A stretch of 64,000 nucleotides of DNA from Ligula intestinalis (taxonomy: Eukaryota > Platyhelminthes > Cestoda > Diphyllobothriidea > Diphyllobothriidae): positions 20,905,670 through 20,969,669 of the forward strand of contig JAYGXS010000009.1 of the NCBI GenBank assembly GCA_036362985.1, written 5' to 3'. Both the position numbers and the translations under genes were made by a program. Under the pieces are notes generated by a model. The model was not told where the DNA came from and made no database searches. It was given only the letters and a program-made list of their open reading frames with translations. Of the stretch, positions 33,810 to 45,000 are shown one piece after another. Numbering within the stretch: the stretch's first letter is position 1; each line of letters opens with the position of its first letter.

Positions 33810-34060
33810 GATATATAAATATATATGCCTTGTTTGACCCAACTGTGAAAAAATTGCGGTCTCGGTGGGAGTCGAACCCACACAGCAGAGGAGGCTTTTG
33901 CGCAGCCAACGCTCTACCATTGAGCTAAGAGGCTCACCGTGGGCCGTGAATTCAATCACACTTGGGTCGATTTGTTTGCCTAGCTTTACAGTACGTATGG
34001 AATCCACCAATACGGACGCAATAAGCAGACGGCCAGGCGGGATTTCCTTAGTAATCATCT
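33810..34060 (-). repeat. tRNA-derived SINE, family A, copy 6 (best tRNA fold)
   Basis: Minus strand head GGTGAGCCTCTTAGCTCAAT then GGTAGAGCG has a perfect D-arm (GCTC/GAGC). The T-arm GTGGG-TTCGACT-CCCAC is also perfect and doubles as the B box. An anticodon-like stem GGCT/AGCC exists, but the loop and variable region are off and the acceptor ends do not pair. The flanks carry the SINE leader and tail, so it is a SINE. Confidence 0.8.
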
Positions 34061-34139
34061 AGGATCCACCGGATGGACAGATTTTAATGATTCGATCGAC
34101 CCAATTGTGAAAAATAGCTACATAGGCAGAATTAAATTA

Positions 34140-34300
34140 CTGAAAAAGATGAGGGAGACTGGAATGGTCATTTCTGGCTTATTAACCGTCATCAGCCACA
34201 AATAGCCAACCCCAGGGGTGGCGATCCCGAGGCTCGACCACTGCGCTACGGGTTCGTTTCTTTGCCAGCTTCAATCGAGAATATACACAATGACAGATTG
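34140..34300 (-). repeat. tRNA-derived SINE, family B, copy 4
   Basis: Minus strand: CGTAGCGCAGTGGTCGAGCC head, then GATGACGGTTAATAAGCCAG and AAATGACCATTCCAGTCTCC. Confidence 0.7.
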
Positions 34301-34629
34301 GTCCTCACCGATCATTTACAGGACCCACTCGTTTCTTCGTACCTTGAGACTCCCTGTGGAGCCCAGCCAGCAGAATGATACTACTGACATTTAAGTCGGA
34401 AACAATCAAATACTGTGGAGGCCAAAAATGTCAGTGGTGTCCGAGGACTATATGATAATCGGCGTGCCTGTTCCTAAAGAGCAAATATTAGATTGTCGTT
34501 GTTTGAGGGAACGCAATCCGTGTTGCGATAAAAGGGTAATATAAGTAGGATTGTAAAAACTAACCGTAGTCTAGGAAAAACAAACAATGACGGCGGAAGT
34601 TCACGAGAAGATCAGTCCTAGAGCTTCGC

Positions 34630-34790
34630 TTAATATTTATGCAGAATTAATTTGGCCCAGCTGTGAGAAACGCGCGGCCTCCATGGGATTCATACCCACC
34701 TCAGCAAGAGGAAGGCTTGAACACAACCAATGCGCCAGCAACCTGCAGCCAATTGCTCTCTCCATGATCAGCTCAGATCCGATCTAACTG
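34630..34790 (-). repeat. tRNA-derived SINE, family A, copy 7
   Basis: Minus strand: GTTGCTGGCGCATTGGTTGT head, GGTGGGTATGAATCCCATGG (B box), CCGCGCGTTTCTCACAGCTG tail. Confidence 0.6.
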
Positions 34791-34989
34791 GATAAACAAT
34801 TCGTCGGCGCTCCACAACTTTATTAATGAAGTACGTTAATAAAGACATAACTTTGAAATTTGATGCAATTATCTCCTTCGTGCTCACCCAATATATGCTT
34901 CTCCACTTAACGTCTCCAGCACTACCTTTCTCGCGTTACCTTACCTCCGACTCCGACCTATTCTGCACATAAACACAACAGAAGGAACT

Positions 34990-35060
34990 ACCGACAAAGC
35001 CTGAGATGGCCGTTTCCGGTTTATTAGCCGTCATCAGCCTGCCCTGCTCAACCTTAGGTT
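34990..35060 (-). repeat. tRNA-derived SINE, family B, copy 5 (body only)
   Basis: Minus strand GGCTGATGACGGCTAATAAA and CGGAAACGGCCATCTCAGGC. The tRNA-like head is missing. Confidence 0.6.
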
Positions 35061-35204
35061 TCGGGGCTCTTATGAATTTCCAAGATGATGCCGCCAACCC
35101 GTCCTCAGAAGGTGCGACTTTCCTGGGTAGTTCACTGAATAAAACTCAGCCTGAGGACGGACAGTCATAAATGCACACTGAGAAAACACATGCTTAATTA
35201 AACT

Positions 35205-35350
35205 ATAAGGAGGGGTTGGCAGATTACAATAATTCAATTGACCCCAATAGTGACAAATTCGACGGTCTCCCAGGGATTCGAAACCCTGGCTGCAAGGGAA
35301 GGTTTGAGTACACCAAACGCTCTAGTCAACTGAGCTATTGCAGTCAACAA
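35205..35350 (-). repeat. tRNA-derived SINE, family A, copy 8
   Basis: Minus strand: GCAATAGCTCAGTTGACTAG head (A box), CAGGGTTTCGAATCCCTGGG (B box with self-complementary T-arm), then GAATTTGTCACTATTGGGGT tail. Confidence 0.75.
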
Positions 35351-35369
35351 ATCTACCAATTCCCTCCTA

Positions 35370-35600
35370 ATAATTAAGTGTGCCTTGTAGTCATCTGGTG
35401 GATTCAAGATTGATTTCTCAGGAAATCCTGCCTGGGCAGTCAGCTTACGCAGTCTTTATTGGTGGATTCCATACGTTACAGTAGGCTGGGCGGGCAAATC
35501 GATCCAAGTGTGATTAAATTCACGGTTCCCGGCTGGGCTTGGATAGCTCAGTTGGTTATAGCGTTGATTAGGTTGAAGCCTTTCCTTGCTTAATTAGGCG
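35370..35600 (+). repeat. tRNA-derived SINE, family A, copy 9 (truncated)
   Basis: Long leader (AAGTGTGCCTTGTAGTCATC, GGCAGTCAGC, CAGTAGGCTGGGCGGGCAAA) and head GGATAGCTCAGTTGGTTATA. The copy breaks before the B box, about 100 bp before the (ACT)n array. It is back-to-back with copy 8. Confidence 0.65.
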
Positions 35601-35701
35601 TTCGTGTTAACTCCCATGCCTTCATTTTTGGGTATTAGTGTGGTGAAGCACCCGGCTGGAGGGCTCTGTCTTCGTGCATCGACACAGCGACAATCCTCCT
35701 C

Positions 35702-35736
35702 TAATACTACTACTACTACTACTGCTACTACTTCTG

Positions 35737-35770
<34 letters not shown>

Positions 35771-37201
35771 AAAAACAACATATACTACTACTAATAATAC
35801 TACTACTAATACTACTACTATTACTACTACTAATAATACTACTAATGCTAATACTACTACTAATACTACTACTACATCTAATATTACTACTAATACTACT
35901 AGTACTACTACTAATACTACTATTAATACTACTAATACTTCTACTACTAATACTACTACTACTAATAATAATAATACTATTACTACTACTAATACTTCTA
36001 CTACTAATACTACTACATCTACTACTACTACTATTACTACTAATAATACTTCTACTAATACAACTACATCTACAACAACAACAACTACTACTACTGCTGC
36101 TACTACTACATTTACTACTACTACTAATACTACTATTACTGCTAATACTACTTCTACTACATCTACTACTACTACTACTATTACTACTACTACTACTTAT
36201 ACTACTATTACTACTAATAATACTACTGATGCTAATACTACTACTAATACTACTACTACATCTAATATTACTACAAGTACTACTACTAATACTACTATTA
36301 CTACTACTAATACTTCTACTACTAATACTACTACTAATACTACTACTAATAATACTACTATTACTACTACTAATACTTCTACTACTACTAATACTACTAC
36401 ATCTACTACTACTACTACTACTATTACTACTACTAATACTTCTACTAATACTACTACATCTACAACAACTACTACTACTACCACTAATACTACTACTACT
36501 ACATTTACTACTACTACTACTAATACTACTACATCTACTACTACTACTATTACTACTACTACTAATACTACTACTACTAATGCTACTACTACTACATCGA
36601 CTACTACTAATACTACTACTACATCTACTACTACTACTAATACTACTATTACTACTACTACTACTAATACTACTACTAATACTACTGTTACTACTACTAA
36701 TACTACTACATCTACTACTACTACTATAACTACTACTAATACTACTACTAATACTTCTACTACTGCTCATACTACTACTACTACTACTACTACTAAATCT
36801 ACTACTACTACTACTAATAATACTATTACTACTACTAATACTTCTATTACTGCTACTACTACTACCTCTATATCTACTACTACTAATACTTCTACTACTA
36901 CTACTACTACATCTACTACTACTACTACAACTACTACTACTACTACAACTTCTACATCTACTACTACTACTACTACTAATACTACTACATCTACTACTAC
37001 TACTACTACGACTACATCTACTACTACTAATACTACTACTTCCACTACTACTACTACTACTACTTCTACTACTACTACTACTACTAATACTACTACTACA
37101 TCTACTACTACTACTAATACTACTACTACTAATACTACTATTACTACTAATACTACTACTACTCATACTAATACTACTACTAATATTACTACTACATCTA
37201 C

Positions 37202-37232
<31 letters not shown>

Positions 37233-37378
37233 GCTACATCTACTACTACTACTACTACTACTAATACTACTATTACTACTACTAATACTACTACTAATAC
37301 TACTACTACATCTAATATTACTACTAATACTACTACCACTGCTTCTACTACTACTACTACTACTGTTACTTCTACCTC
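35702..37378. repeat. (ACT)n / (AGT)n triplet satellite, about 1.7 kb
   Basis: Imperfect ACT units with frequent AAT, ATT, TCT, ACA and GCT variants. The variants recur in blocks (ACTAATACT, ACATCTACT), so there is a loose higher-order period. A 602-codon Thr/Asn/Ser frame (35604-37412) spans it, but five of the six frames of pure (ACT)n lack stops, so openness is not evidence of a gene. Variants mostly change first and second codon positions of that frame, which also argues against coding. Confidence 0.95.
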
Positions 37379-37779
37379 TGGGGCATGTTTACCTTTGGCT
37401 GACTGCCCCTGAAAAAATGTGCAAGCAAATTACTGTTCATCCATAATTGGATGCATGGTTATTTCGTGGCACTCGTGTTTGAAAGGGATTTTTCCCTCGT
37501 TCGCGAGACTGGAAACCGTACCCGGCTTTATTCTTTGCTTTTTTTCTTGCTGCATTAGAGAGAGGCAAGCGGACAAGAGCAATCAGCAGTCGCCCGGGCA
37601 GCAGAGTTGCTCATCACGTGCTGGGGTGCAGCAGTTAATCTGCCCAGCGCAGCATGACGTCAGTGGCAGCAGGCGCGTGACAGCTGTCGTCCTTCCCGAT
37701 GAACAGGGCGGACAAACCAAAAGAAGCAGAGTGCTAAAGAGAGCATACATCGGGATAATGGAATTACGAGAGAAGCCTG

Positions 37780-38090
37780 CAAGTTCGACCGTCATTTCCC
37801 CACTATGGCCACCACGAGCTTCAGCAGGCTGAGGCTGAGTCACCCGTGGTAAAGTAGACTCGCGGAGAATGTACCCTACTCTCTGACCAATCCCGCGCCT
37901 GTCATGACAAATGCAAGAAGACTGGAGATGGAGGTGGGCGCAGGCGGCTGGCGCGGCCAACACTCCAATATGCGCCGCAGCAACAGCTTGCTAAGTAGGC
38001 TCCCACATGCGTGGGATCGCCATAAAGGCCGCGTTGAAAAGGAACCATTGGGCCTGACTCTTAGTCCACCAGTCCACACAACAAGACACA
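37780..38090 (+). repeat. Dispersed repeat rep-C, copy 12
   Basis: AAGTTCGACCGTCATTTCCC, GGTAAAGTAGACTCGCGGAG, CGCCTGTCATGACAAATGC, GGCGCAGGCGGCTGGCGCGG and TTAGTCCACCAGTCCACACA in order. It is directly followed by reversed rep-D. Confidence 0.65.
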
Positions 38091-38124
38091 CACTGGACCG
38101 ACTGCGCGTCCCGAGTTATCCCGT

Positions 38125-38300
38125 CAGTTGGCAGCCCCCAAAGCCACGGCTTTTAGCGCAACGTGGTAGCTTCAAGCACATCAAGTTGATTATAGTGGGG
38201 AAAGAAATACGCTGAGGGTCAACCTAACTCTTTCCTCCCGCCAGCAACCAGCCACCACCTAGCTGATTAGTCGCTTGAGGTGAGATGAGCGCAGTGGCTG
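38125..38300 (-). repeat. Dispersed repeat rep-D, copy 3
   Basis: Plus strand shows CGAGTTATCCCGTCAGTTGG, AGCCACGGCTTTTAGCGCAA, GATTATAGTGGGGAAAGAAA and AGGGTCAACCTAACTC, the reverse complement of copies 1 and 2. Confidence 0.75.
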
Positions 38301-38454
38301 ACGATAACAGCGGACCCGTCTGCGCGCGCTAGAGCACGACCTGCCCCCTTCTTGACACGCATACCAGGATTCACGTAACCAGGAAATTAGAGGGGGCCAT
38401 TGCCCCCTGTCACTCATTAGCCACTCCCCACACCACACAGACTGGAAGCAAGTG

Positions 38455-38780
38455 AGATGAAATGCAATTAAATTAGATTTTACTAGTAGTGGAATTTCGT
38501 TGCATCTACCGCGCTTTCTTTCTCTCTCATTCTCTCGCTGCAGCAGTAGAACGAACCGATATTTCGACCGTCATAGTCCGACGATGTCCACCGTGTCCTC
38601 CACAGTGTGTCGATGGTCCTGGGACAATGACTCGCGTGTGAATTAGCATCGGGTGACAGTAGACTTGTGATGCATCTATCTCGCCTCTACCCGGCGTCAA
38701 GACCGAGACAAGCAGACCAGAGGCGGGATCGGGCACAGGCGATCAGAGCCGCCGCTGCCACCACCATCACGCCTGAGCCT
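38455..38780 (+). repeat. Dispersed repeat rep-C, copies 13 and 14 (overlapping)
   Basis: The first has GTTGCATCTACCGCGCTTTC with pyrimidine-rich sequence. The second starts ATATTTCGACCGTCATAGTC and runs through ACGATGTCCACCGTGTCC, GACTCGCGTGTGAATTAGC, GATGCATCTATCTCGCC, CGGCGTCAAGACCGAGACAA and GGCGGGATCGGGCACAGGC. Confidence 0.7.
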
Positions 38781-39199
38781 ATATAGGCGGTTTTCCTTTT
38801 ATTTCAATAAATGGCTCCAGCTATTTGCCAAAGCAGAAGAAAAACCTTGCAAAGTCAGGGACATAATGCAGAATACTATTTTAAGACCACTAATGCCTGG
38901 CGCGGCGGGTCTGCACCTATTCCAGCCCCGTCCCCCCCATGCTCGGAATTCGTTGCGGGAAGGCAGTCCGAATAAAGTGCCAGTACTGTCTAACTGGTCT
39001 GTCCCCCAACGCTGCATCTACCACGCAACCCCTTCAGGGGCGGGGACAGGCGCAGTACAGTCAACAAACAAATAATACGCCGACATACACATGGGTTCAT
39101 ATAAACGGCGGGTGTGTATGTGCAAGCGAGAAAAAAAACGTATTTCGTGGTGGTGGTAATGTGTTTTTAAACAGTAAACACTATAGGCAGTACTGAACT

Positions 39200-39610
39200 G
39201 TTTCACACGACTTCAAAAGCGCACTGCGCGCGCACGTCGGCAGGCTGATAAGGCCCACCAGCGCAGGCAGACACGCCGCACCAGATGCCTGCACGCATGT
39301 AGGCGCGCTGGACATATTTACACACACATACACACAAAAATAGCCGACAAGGACGGATGTGTTTGGTTTTCTGCTCGAGGGCGAGCGAGCGAGCGAGCGA
39401 GAGAAAGAGAGCTATGTCCTCGCTCGGGACGGTGCACGCACGCACGCACCGCGCACGCGCACGCGGTGTCGGCGGAGGCGGCGTTAATACGGGCCGGCCC
39501 GAGCGGATGTCAGTTAGGTCAAGGCCGCCAGATAAATAACCGGTACAAGAGACTGACGAGGACTGGGTGCGACAAAAAAGAACGTCGCTTCGCGACGCGG
39601 AATAAAAAAT
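39200..39610. other. CpG-rich, alternating purine-pyrimidine stretch
   Basis: Contains (CGAG)n at about 39381-39402, then GCACGCACGCACCGCGCACG and GCGGTGTCGGCGGAGGCGGC. A CGCTTCGCG hairpin lies at about 39582-39597. A 233-codon minus-strand frame (39203-39904) covers it but is Cys/Val/Arg-rich low-complexity translation with no domain. It may be a CpG island or a Z-DNA-prone repeat. Confidence 0.4.
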
Positions 39611-39917
39611 AAGTCTTTTCCTCCCCCTCCGCCTGAAAGAGGAAGAAGGGAGAACCTGGACGCAATATTCGCATGCATGAAGAAAAGTCAGCGGAATACA
39701 CCGTATCCGGTGTCGTATTCGACACATCAGATCGCGACCGAACACATGCAGATAGCCAAGGGACATAGACACACGACCTGGTGCTGTAAGAGTCCCAATA
39801 CTGACATGTTCACTCGGTAGGTTGTCAACACAATTAACTGCAGATAGAAGCGAGCAGGTTAATTGAAGGGGGCAGTTGAGAAGGAGACACGACTGCCGGA
39901 ACAAGGCGTTTATTAGT

Positions 39918-39960
39918 TTGCCGTTTCGGATACTCGTTTGAATCCATCATCAGAGCCAAT
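39918..39960 (-). ncRNA. Hammerhead-like motif H6 (inverted relative to H7)
   Basis: Minus strand: CTGATGA at 39953-39947, one extra T, then GGATTC...GTATCC stem II. GAAA is at 39927-39924, then CGGC where the family has CGTC, so the required U before the cleavage base is lost. Helix I is weak. A decayed copy, facing H7 about 80 bp away. Confidence 0.55.
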
Positions 39961-40026
39961 CAAAGATATGGGTGACGAGGACAACTGCACTCTAGAAATA
40001 CTACGCCCCTGGGCACCCTCATCTGC

Positions 40027-40075
40027 GACTGTCTCCGATGATGCGTGCGAGCGAGAATCCGAAACGTCGGACCAA
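40027..40075 (+). ncRNA. Hammerhead-like motif H7
   Basis: CCGATGA at 40035-40041 (one change from CTGATGA), 19 nt containing GAGAATCC, GAAA at 40061-40064, then CGTC ending 40068. Helix I GTCT (40031-40034) pairs with GGAC (40069-40072). The flank AATAAAC then CTGTTCTAGTGACCGC matches the family. The C at the second core position would normally abolish cleavage. Confidence 0.6.
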
Positions 40076-41484
40076 TAAACACCCTGTTCTAGTGACCGCA
40101 TCTGCTTCGGCAAATGAACCATCTCTGAGGGCGCTGCACATCTGTACTCGCCCCGTGGCTCAGAAGACAACTGGGAGGAATGGTAGCATCGGATACAAAA
40201 CATAGGTTACTCAGGCCCTACGTAACGAGGACAGGGCAAAAAGGAATATGCGCCGGCCTCGCTTGCGTACAGCGAAGACGGTGCAAATGCCGTCAAAGAA
40301 AACCGAACACCTTGAGTGGAAACTTTCCAGATAAGGTAGGTAAAAAGAGATTTCTCGTATTCAAAGGCAGTTAAAAAGCTGAGATCGAATAGCGCGGCGA
40401 GACCTAGAGAGAGAAAAATGCGAGAACGTCTGCGTCAGTGATCGACAAAGGACTAATGACTACAAGCCACTGCCCCGCTAAAATCGCCCAGAATCGACAC
40501 CTTCCGGGCAGAAGTTGCCTGCTTTTGAAAGTCAGTCGGAAGGCCGCCCCCCCCCCCCCCCAACTATAGCCTGTAGGAAGGCCGGTTGCGCTTCCGTTGG
40601 AAATGCTAGCAGGGACTGTATTCTGGTGTGCACGGATCACAGCACTATGCATAGCCAACTACGCTTCCCCCCTAGTACGGTCCCCTGTCACCTCGATTTT
40701 CTACTGCAAGCGAAGTCGACAGGAAGCTGCAACGAGCATTAGCGTTGCTGTTGAACTTTCTAACACGCAAGCGACTGAATCAAAAGACTGGAAGAAACCA
40801 TACTGTCGTCTTTCCGGTGAATATTACATTTTTACAGAGCAACCCAGTTCTTCCGATGTGTCTTAATTAATACGTAATGAATTAAATTAATTAATTGAAT
40901 GCTGTTTCTGGCAAAACTTGGAACAACCACTGCAGATTAACTTGATGAAGTCCGGTTCCGCGAAAGTACCTTGGCGGAGGCATTCGACAAACCAAGGAGG
41001 GAAGGACGGCTCTAAGGAATGCACAGGCGCATGAAGAAGAGTTCATTAAATGCGAACTACTTATCTGCGTTCCAGCAGAGTAAAATAACTTCGCGATCAC
41101 GGCATGCATGCCGCTAACTGATAAAATACCTTTCTTTTTCTGGACGGAGGGCGGGCAAGGCAGTATAGTTAACAAGGTAACAGCAACTTGTACGACTGCG
41201 CTTGGGGCGGCCATTTGAGATCATGGTCGAGACAGTTGCCCCCTTAAAAAAGCCTCCGAGGCATTGATTTTAGATGCTGCTACTACAGCGTGGAACACTA
41301 CACAGGAGATTGGAATATTAACATGACGACGTGACGGTCGATTGCGGTGGCGAGACAGCCGGCCTGAATGTTGCGTTTGTGTATGCTAACGAGAATGAAT
41401 CTCCGAGGAAAGCACGCGGAACTCATGCAGGGAGGAAAAAAAGGACGAAGAATTTGAACAAATAGAAGAAAACATCTAACCGAC

Positions 41485-41640
41485 AAAGCAACGAGCCCGT
41501 GGTGCAATGGCAGACTGGTAAACCCAATAAACAGCGGTCCCTGGTTCGAATCTCGACGTTCGGACGCTTGGGATTGGATGATGACGACTAACAAGCCAGA
41601 AATGGCCATTCCGGTCTCCCTTGTCTTTGTCGGATCCATC
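41485..41640 (+). repeat. tRNA-derived SINE, family B, copy 6 (forward)
   Basis: AGCCCGTGGTGCAATGGCAG head (A box), CCTGGTTCGAATCTCGACG (B box), then GATGATGACGACTAACAAGC and CAGAAATGGCCATTCC, ending CTTGTCTTTGTCGG. The only plus-strand copy, and the clearest view of the whole unit. Confidence 0.8.
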
Positions 41641-41689
41641 TCCTCAAACCTAACTGTGTATGCAGCGTGCCCTTTAAAGGGGCCGCCTG

Positions 41690-42060
41690 CTAGATGCGCT
41701 GGACCAGTACGGGAGCCAGATCAGATCGGTCTGCACTCCAAAAATTTCGAAGAGGGGGGCGGGGGGCGTTAGTGGCACGCATAGGTGTAGGCTCAGACAC
41801 CAGCCACCCCTAGTCTTTGCGGCACGCCCACTCCGTGGGATCTGGGTCAAGCCTATTGGAGCCTCCGGCCGCGAATGGCCGCGCCCCATCCAGCCGTGGA
41901 TTCTGTCTCGACACCGGGCTCGAGCAGGTGAGGGAAGAGAGAGAGGGTGCAATAGACGCTGCGCAGGTCTACTAGCACTTAAGACCACTCCACGTTTAAA
42001 TTGCCATCCTTGCTTGCTATGGAGCACACAGTGGACATCGTTGGAATGGACGGTCGAACA
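41690..42060 (-). repeat. Dispersed repeat rep-C, copy 15
   Basis: Reverse orientation: GATGCGCTGGACCAGTACGG (also at 10.33 kb), GTGGATTCTGTCTCGACACC, GAGGGTGCAATAGACGCTGC and CAGTGGACATCGTTGGAATG. Confidence 0.7.
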
Positions 42061-42069
42061 GCGTAGTCG

Positions 42070-45000
42070 ACAACAAATTCAACTTTGGAATTTGCCCTGA
42101 GCACACGACCCAGATGATGGTAGTACAAACAAATTAGCAACTCTGTCACCGTTACTCATTAAAAAGATTATCTGAACGCAGCCGACCATGAGCTGGGGTA
42201 ACGTGGCTAATCTGACTTATACCTGTGATAAGGAAATGCTAATTCCACGAATAAAACTCCCCTGTCTTTGTCAGTAAAATCATTCAGCCTACAAAACTGA
42301 TCGAGTTGCGTAATCAGAAGATGAGGATTGCATTCACCAGCGCCGTCTCTGTAAACCACCCATACGTTCATTCATCCAAAATAAACGTTTATCCCCATAG
42401 CAAAAACCTCCAAACAGTGAGTCCTTTGAAGGCCACGAGGCTCGAAGATAAACAAGCCAGAAATAGATTCCCGTGGTTAGTTTTTTCTGCAGTTTTTACA
42501 CTCTAGGACCGCAAAATGCTGGCACTATCGTACCAGAAGAGACAGGCGCCAAACCCATGTGCCTCAGTGCAGTCGATCCTTGATGCCTGATGGGAGAAGT
42601 CAGTGAGAGCGAAGCCCACCATGCGCATAGATTACTGCCAAGGATTGTCTATGGCACACTTTTAAGCTATCCTTATGAGCAAAACAACGACAACCAACTG
42701 AATATCAGGCCTTCCGAACTGAGGGGGCAAGTTGCAAGGGCTCCTCCACTCTTAACTGTGGTCGGTAGTCAACTCGCGTCGTAGGGAGACCCAAATTAAC
42801 GACAGCTGGCGCGTGTGTGGTGTGAAATCTAGCCCGCACGTGTCACACATGAGCCGGAGCCCTTGAGCGAAGGGATCGAAGTCTATCTCCAGGTGGCTTG
42901 GTGGGCTCGGCTAACATCTTTCAGATGCCAACACTGCTTCTCTGAACAGTGATGTAGTAGTCGTCGAGTTCGATTTGGTTCATTGTTGAAACCAGGGGGA
43001 GGGGTGACGCCTTGGTTTGCGCAACCGTCGGCCATCCGAGAAGACAACTGACATCATATAAACCACCGGTGAAATTTCAATTAGCTCTGCAGCTGGACAG
43101 CAGAAGCTGAAGGTCAAAGAAGAGAAGGAAAACTCCTCTTATCCGCACATCTTAGCAAGTCACCGACAACACATTCCACAAGCGACTGACGGCTGAGAAA
43201 GACTCGGATTCATCTACTCAAAAAAGAAGTTTCTACGTTGAATTATTGCGCTGACTAAACAGTCAATTTTCTTTGCGTACCTGCAATTGTCTTCATTGAA
43301 ACACATGTACCTCCTCACATCTTTGGTGAAAAATTAGTCAGTAAGGGAACCTATAGTAAACTCCCGATATGCACAAAGGTGGATTAACAAGGTTAAGCTG
43401 GCAAGCAATCAATTCACATAATAAGAGCCCCCGATACGGTGATACCCAGTTGCTACGACTGTGAACAGGGAAGCAGTTGGTCTACATCCGATTCGAAAGC
43501 TCAAGCAAGCTCCTCAGTGGAACCACTACCAGAAGCGCACATTCTGTGGTGACTGTTACGCGAGATAGGAAGCAAAAATAGTGGAGTGGACGGAATCCCA
43601 CATAGGCGGCTTTCTTTTTATTGCAATATATGACTCGAGCTGATTGCCAAGGAAGAATAGCCTCGTAAACCAGGGGCATAGAGCAAAATAGTCCTCACGG
43701 GATAAATGTATCAACATCCGTAAAAAACTCTGAAGGAAAAGATAGTAGTTTTGTTTTTATCTCAACCCTACTCCATTCCAAAGTACGATATACCCAGGAT
43801 ACAGATGGTAAGCTTGGGAGGGTGTGATAGGCGACTGCGAGGATTGCAGATTCTCAGCAGGGATGTTCTGCACGAAACAACGTTTAGGCATCATTTAGTT
43901 TCTTTTCAGCAAACGGAGCAATTGACGTGAACACAATATATAACAGCATGTCATTGAACAATCACAGTTCTCCAAGATCTAGGTCGATGTCTAGGCGGCA
44001 ACTTGCCCACCGCTGCCGCTGGCAAGACTGTTTTCTTTTCTTGACAGGCAGAACCAACTGAGTGCTCATTGTTGTTGTTTCTTCAGGGCTGTGATAGTCT
44101 CAGCAAGAAGTCAATTCTGGGAAACAGGATAGACTTAAAAGAAAGGTGCCAATGATGGGTGCCCGTGCGAGAAAGTATAGCATTTCTAGCCCCACGTATC
44201 CGGAATTAGGGTCGCAAAACGCGGGCGAAGGAGTACAGTAATTGGTCTTTAAAGTGAAACTGTGCTTAAGAGGGGTGTATTTAATAAACAATCATACGGA
44301 GAAGATAAACTCATCCGGCATAAACCAAAGAGGGGAATGTAGACCTGCGTAAGCACCAAAGTTAGCGGCTAAAGGGTTGAGCTAACAGGACACACCAAGT
44401 GGAACGTAAAAGGAGCCAGCAGCGTCTCTTCTGGGGCACATTCCTAGGTTGGAGATAGCTGTTAGATACACGGGTATCGGTGAGACATATAAACAAAAAA
44501 CTTTCGAACCCAAATACGCCGTTAACGCAGTTACGCACACAGTTAAGTCTAAACATGAAATGACCAACTGGGAAGCAGCCAAACACAAACATAGTATCTT
44601 GCAGTTGCACCACTGATAAGCAGTCTAATCGACCCTATGTAGACATTTTTATTACCATCTACGCAAAAAACGACAACAAATAATCTGCAGTGAATTTGGA
44701 GCAAATCTGGTGGATCTGTAATTGACTACAAAATGTCCAGGGACAGAAGTTTAGAAACAAACTCGCTGGTTCGACTTTTAGCATGTAGGCCTAAAAGGCC
44801 AAGTTTATGACAAATAACGAACAATCATGCTAGAGCTTCACCCATGTAAGGGAACAAATAAAATATTTTAGCAAATATGTTAAAAAAATGTGGCGATCCA
44901 TGGAGCAAAAAAAAAAGACACAGGTAGACAGCTAAATACCAAAGCAGCAAATTCCAACGATATAACAATTGCCACAATAATTTGCCATTCTACCCGAAAA

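Noticed and set aside
33859..33940. A tRNA gene on the minus strand
   Set aside because: D- and T-arms fold well, but the acceptor ends do not pair, the variable region is too long and SINE flanks are present on both sides.
35604..37412. 602-codon Thr/Asn/Ser open frame that looks like a mucin
   Set aside because: Pure (ACT)n is stop-free in five of six frames; the variants are mostly non-synonymous in this frame and no signal peptide is visible.
39203..39904. 233-codon minus-strand open frame
   Set aside because: CpG-rich low-complexity DNA read as Arg/Cys/Val-rich sequence; no domain and no splice context.
43480..43510. GAAAGCTC at about 43494, like the 3' half of hammerhead H3
   Set aside because: No CTGANGA or near match 19-20 nt upstream, and no helix I.
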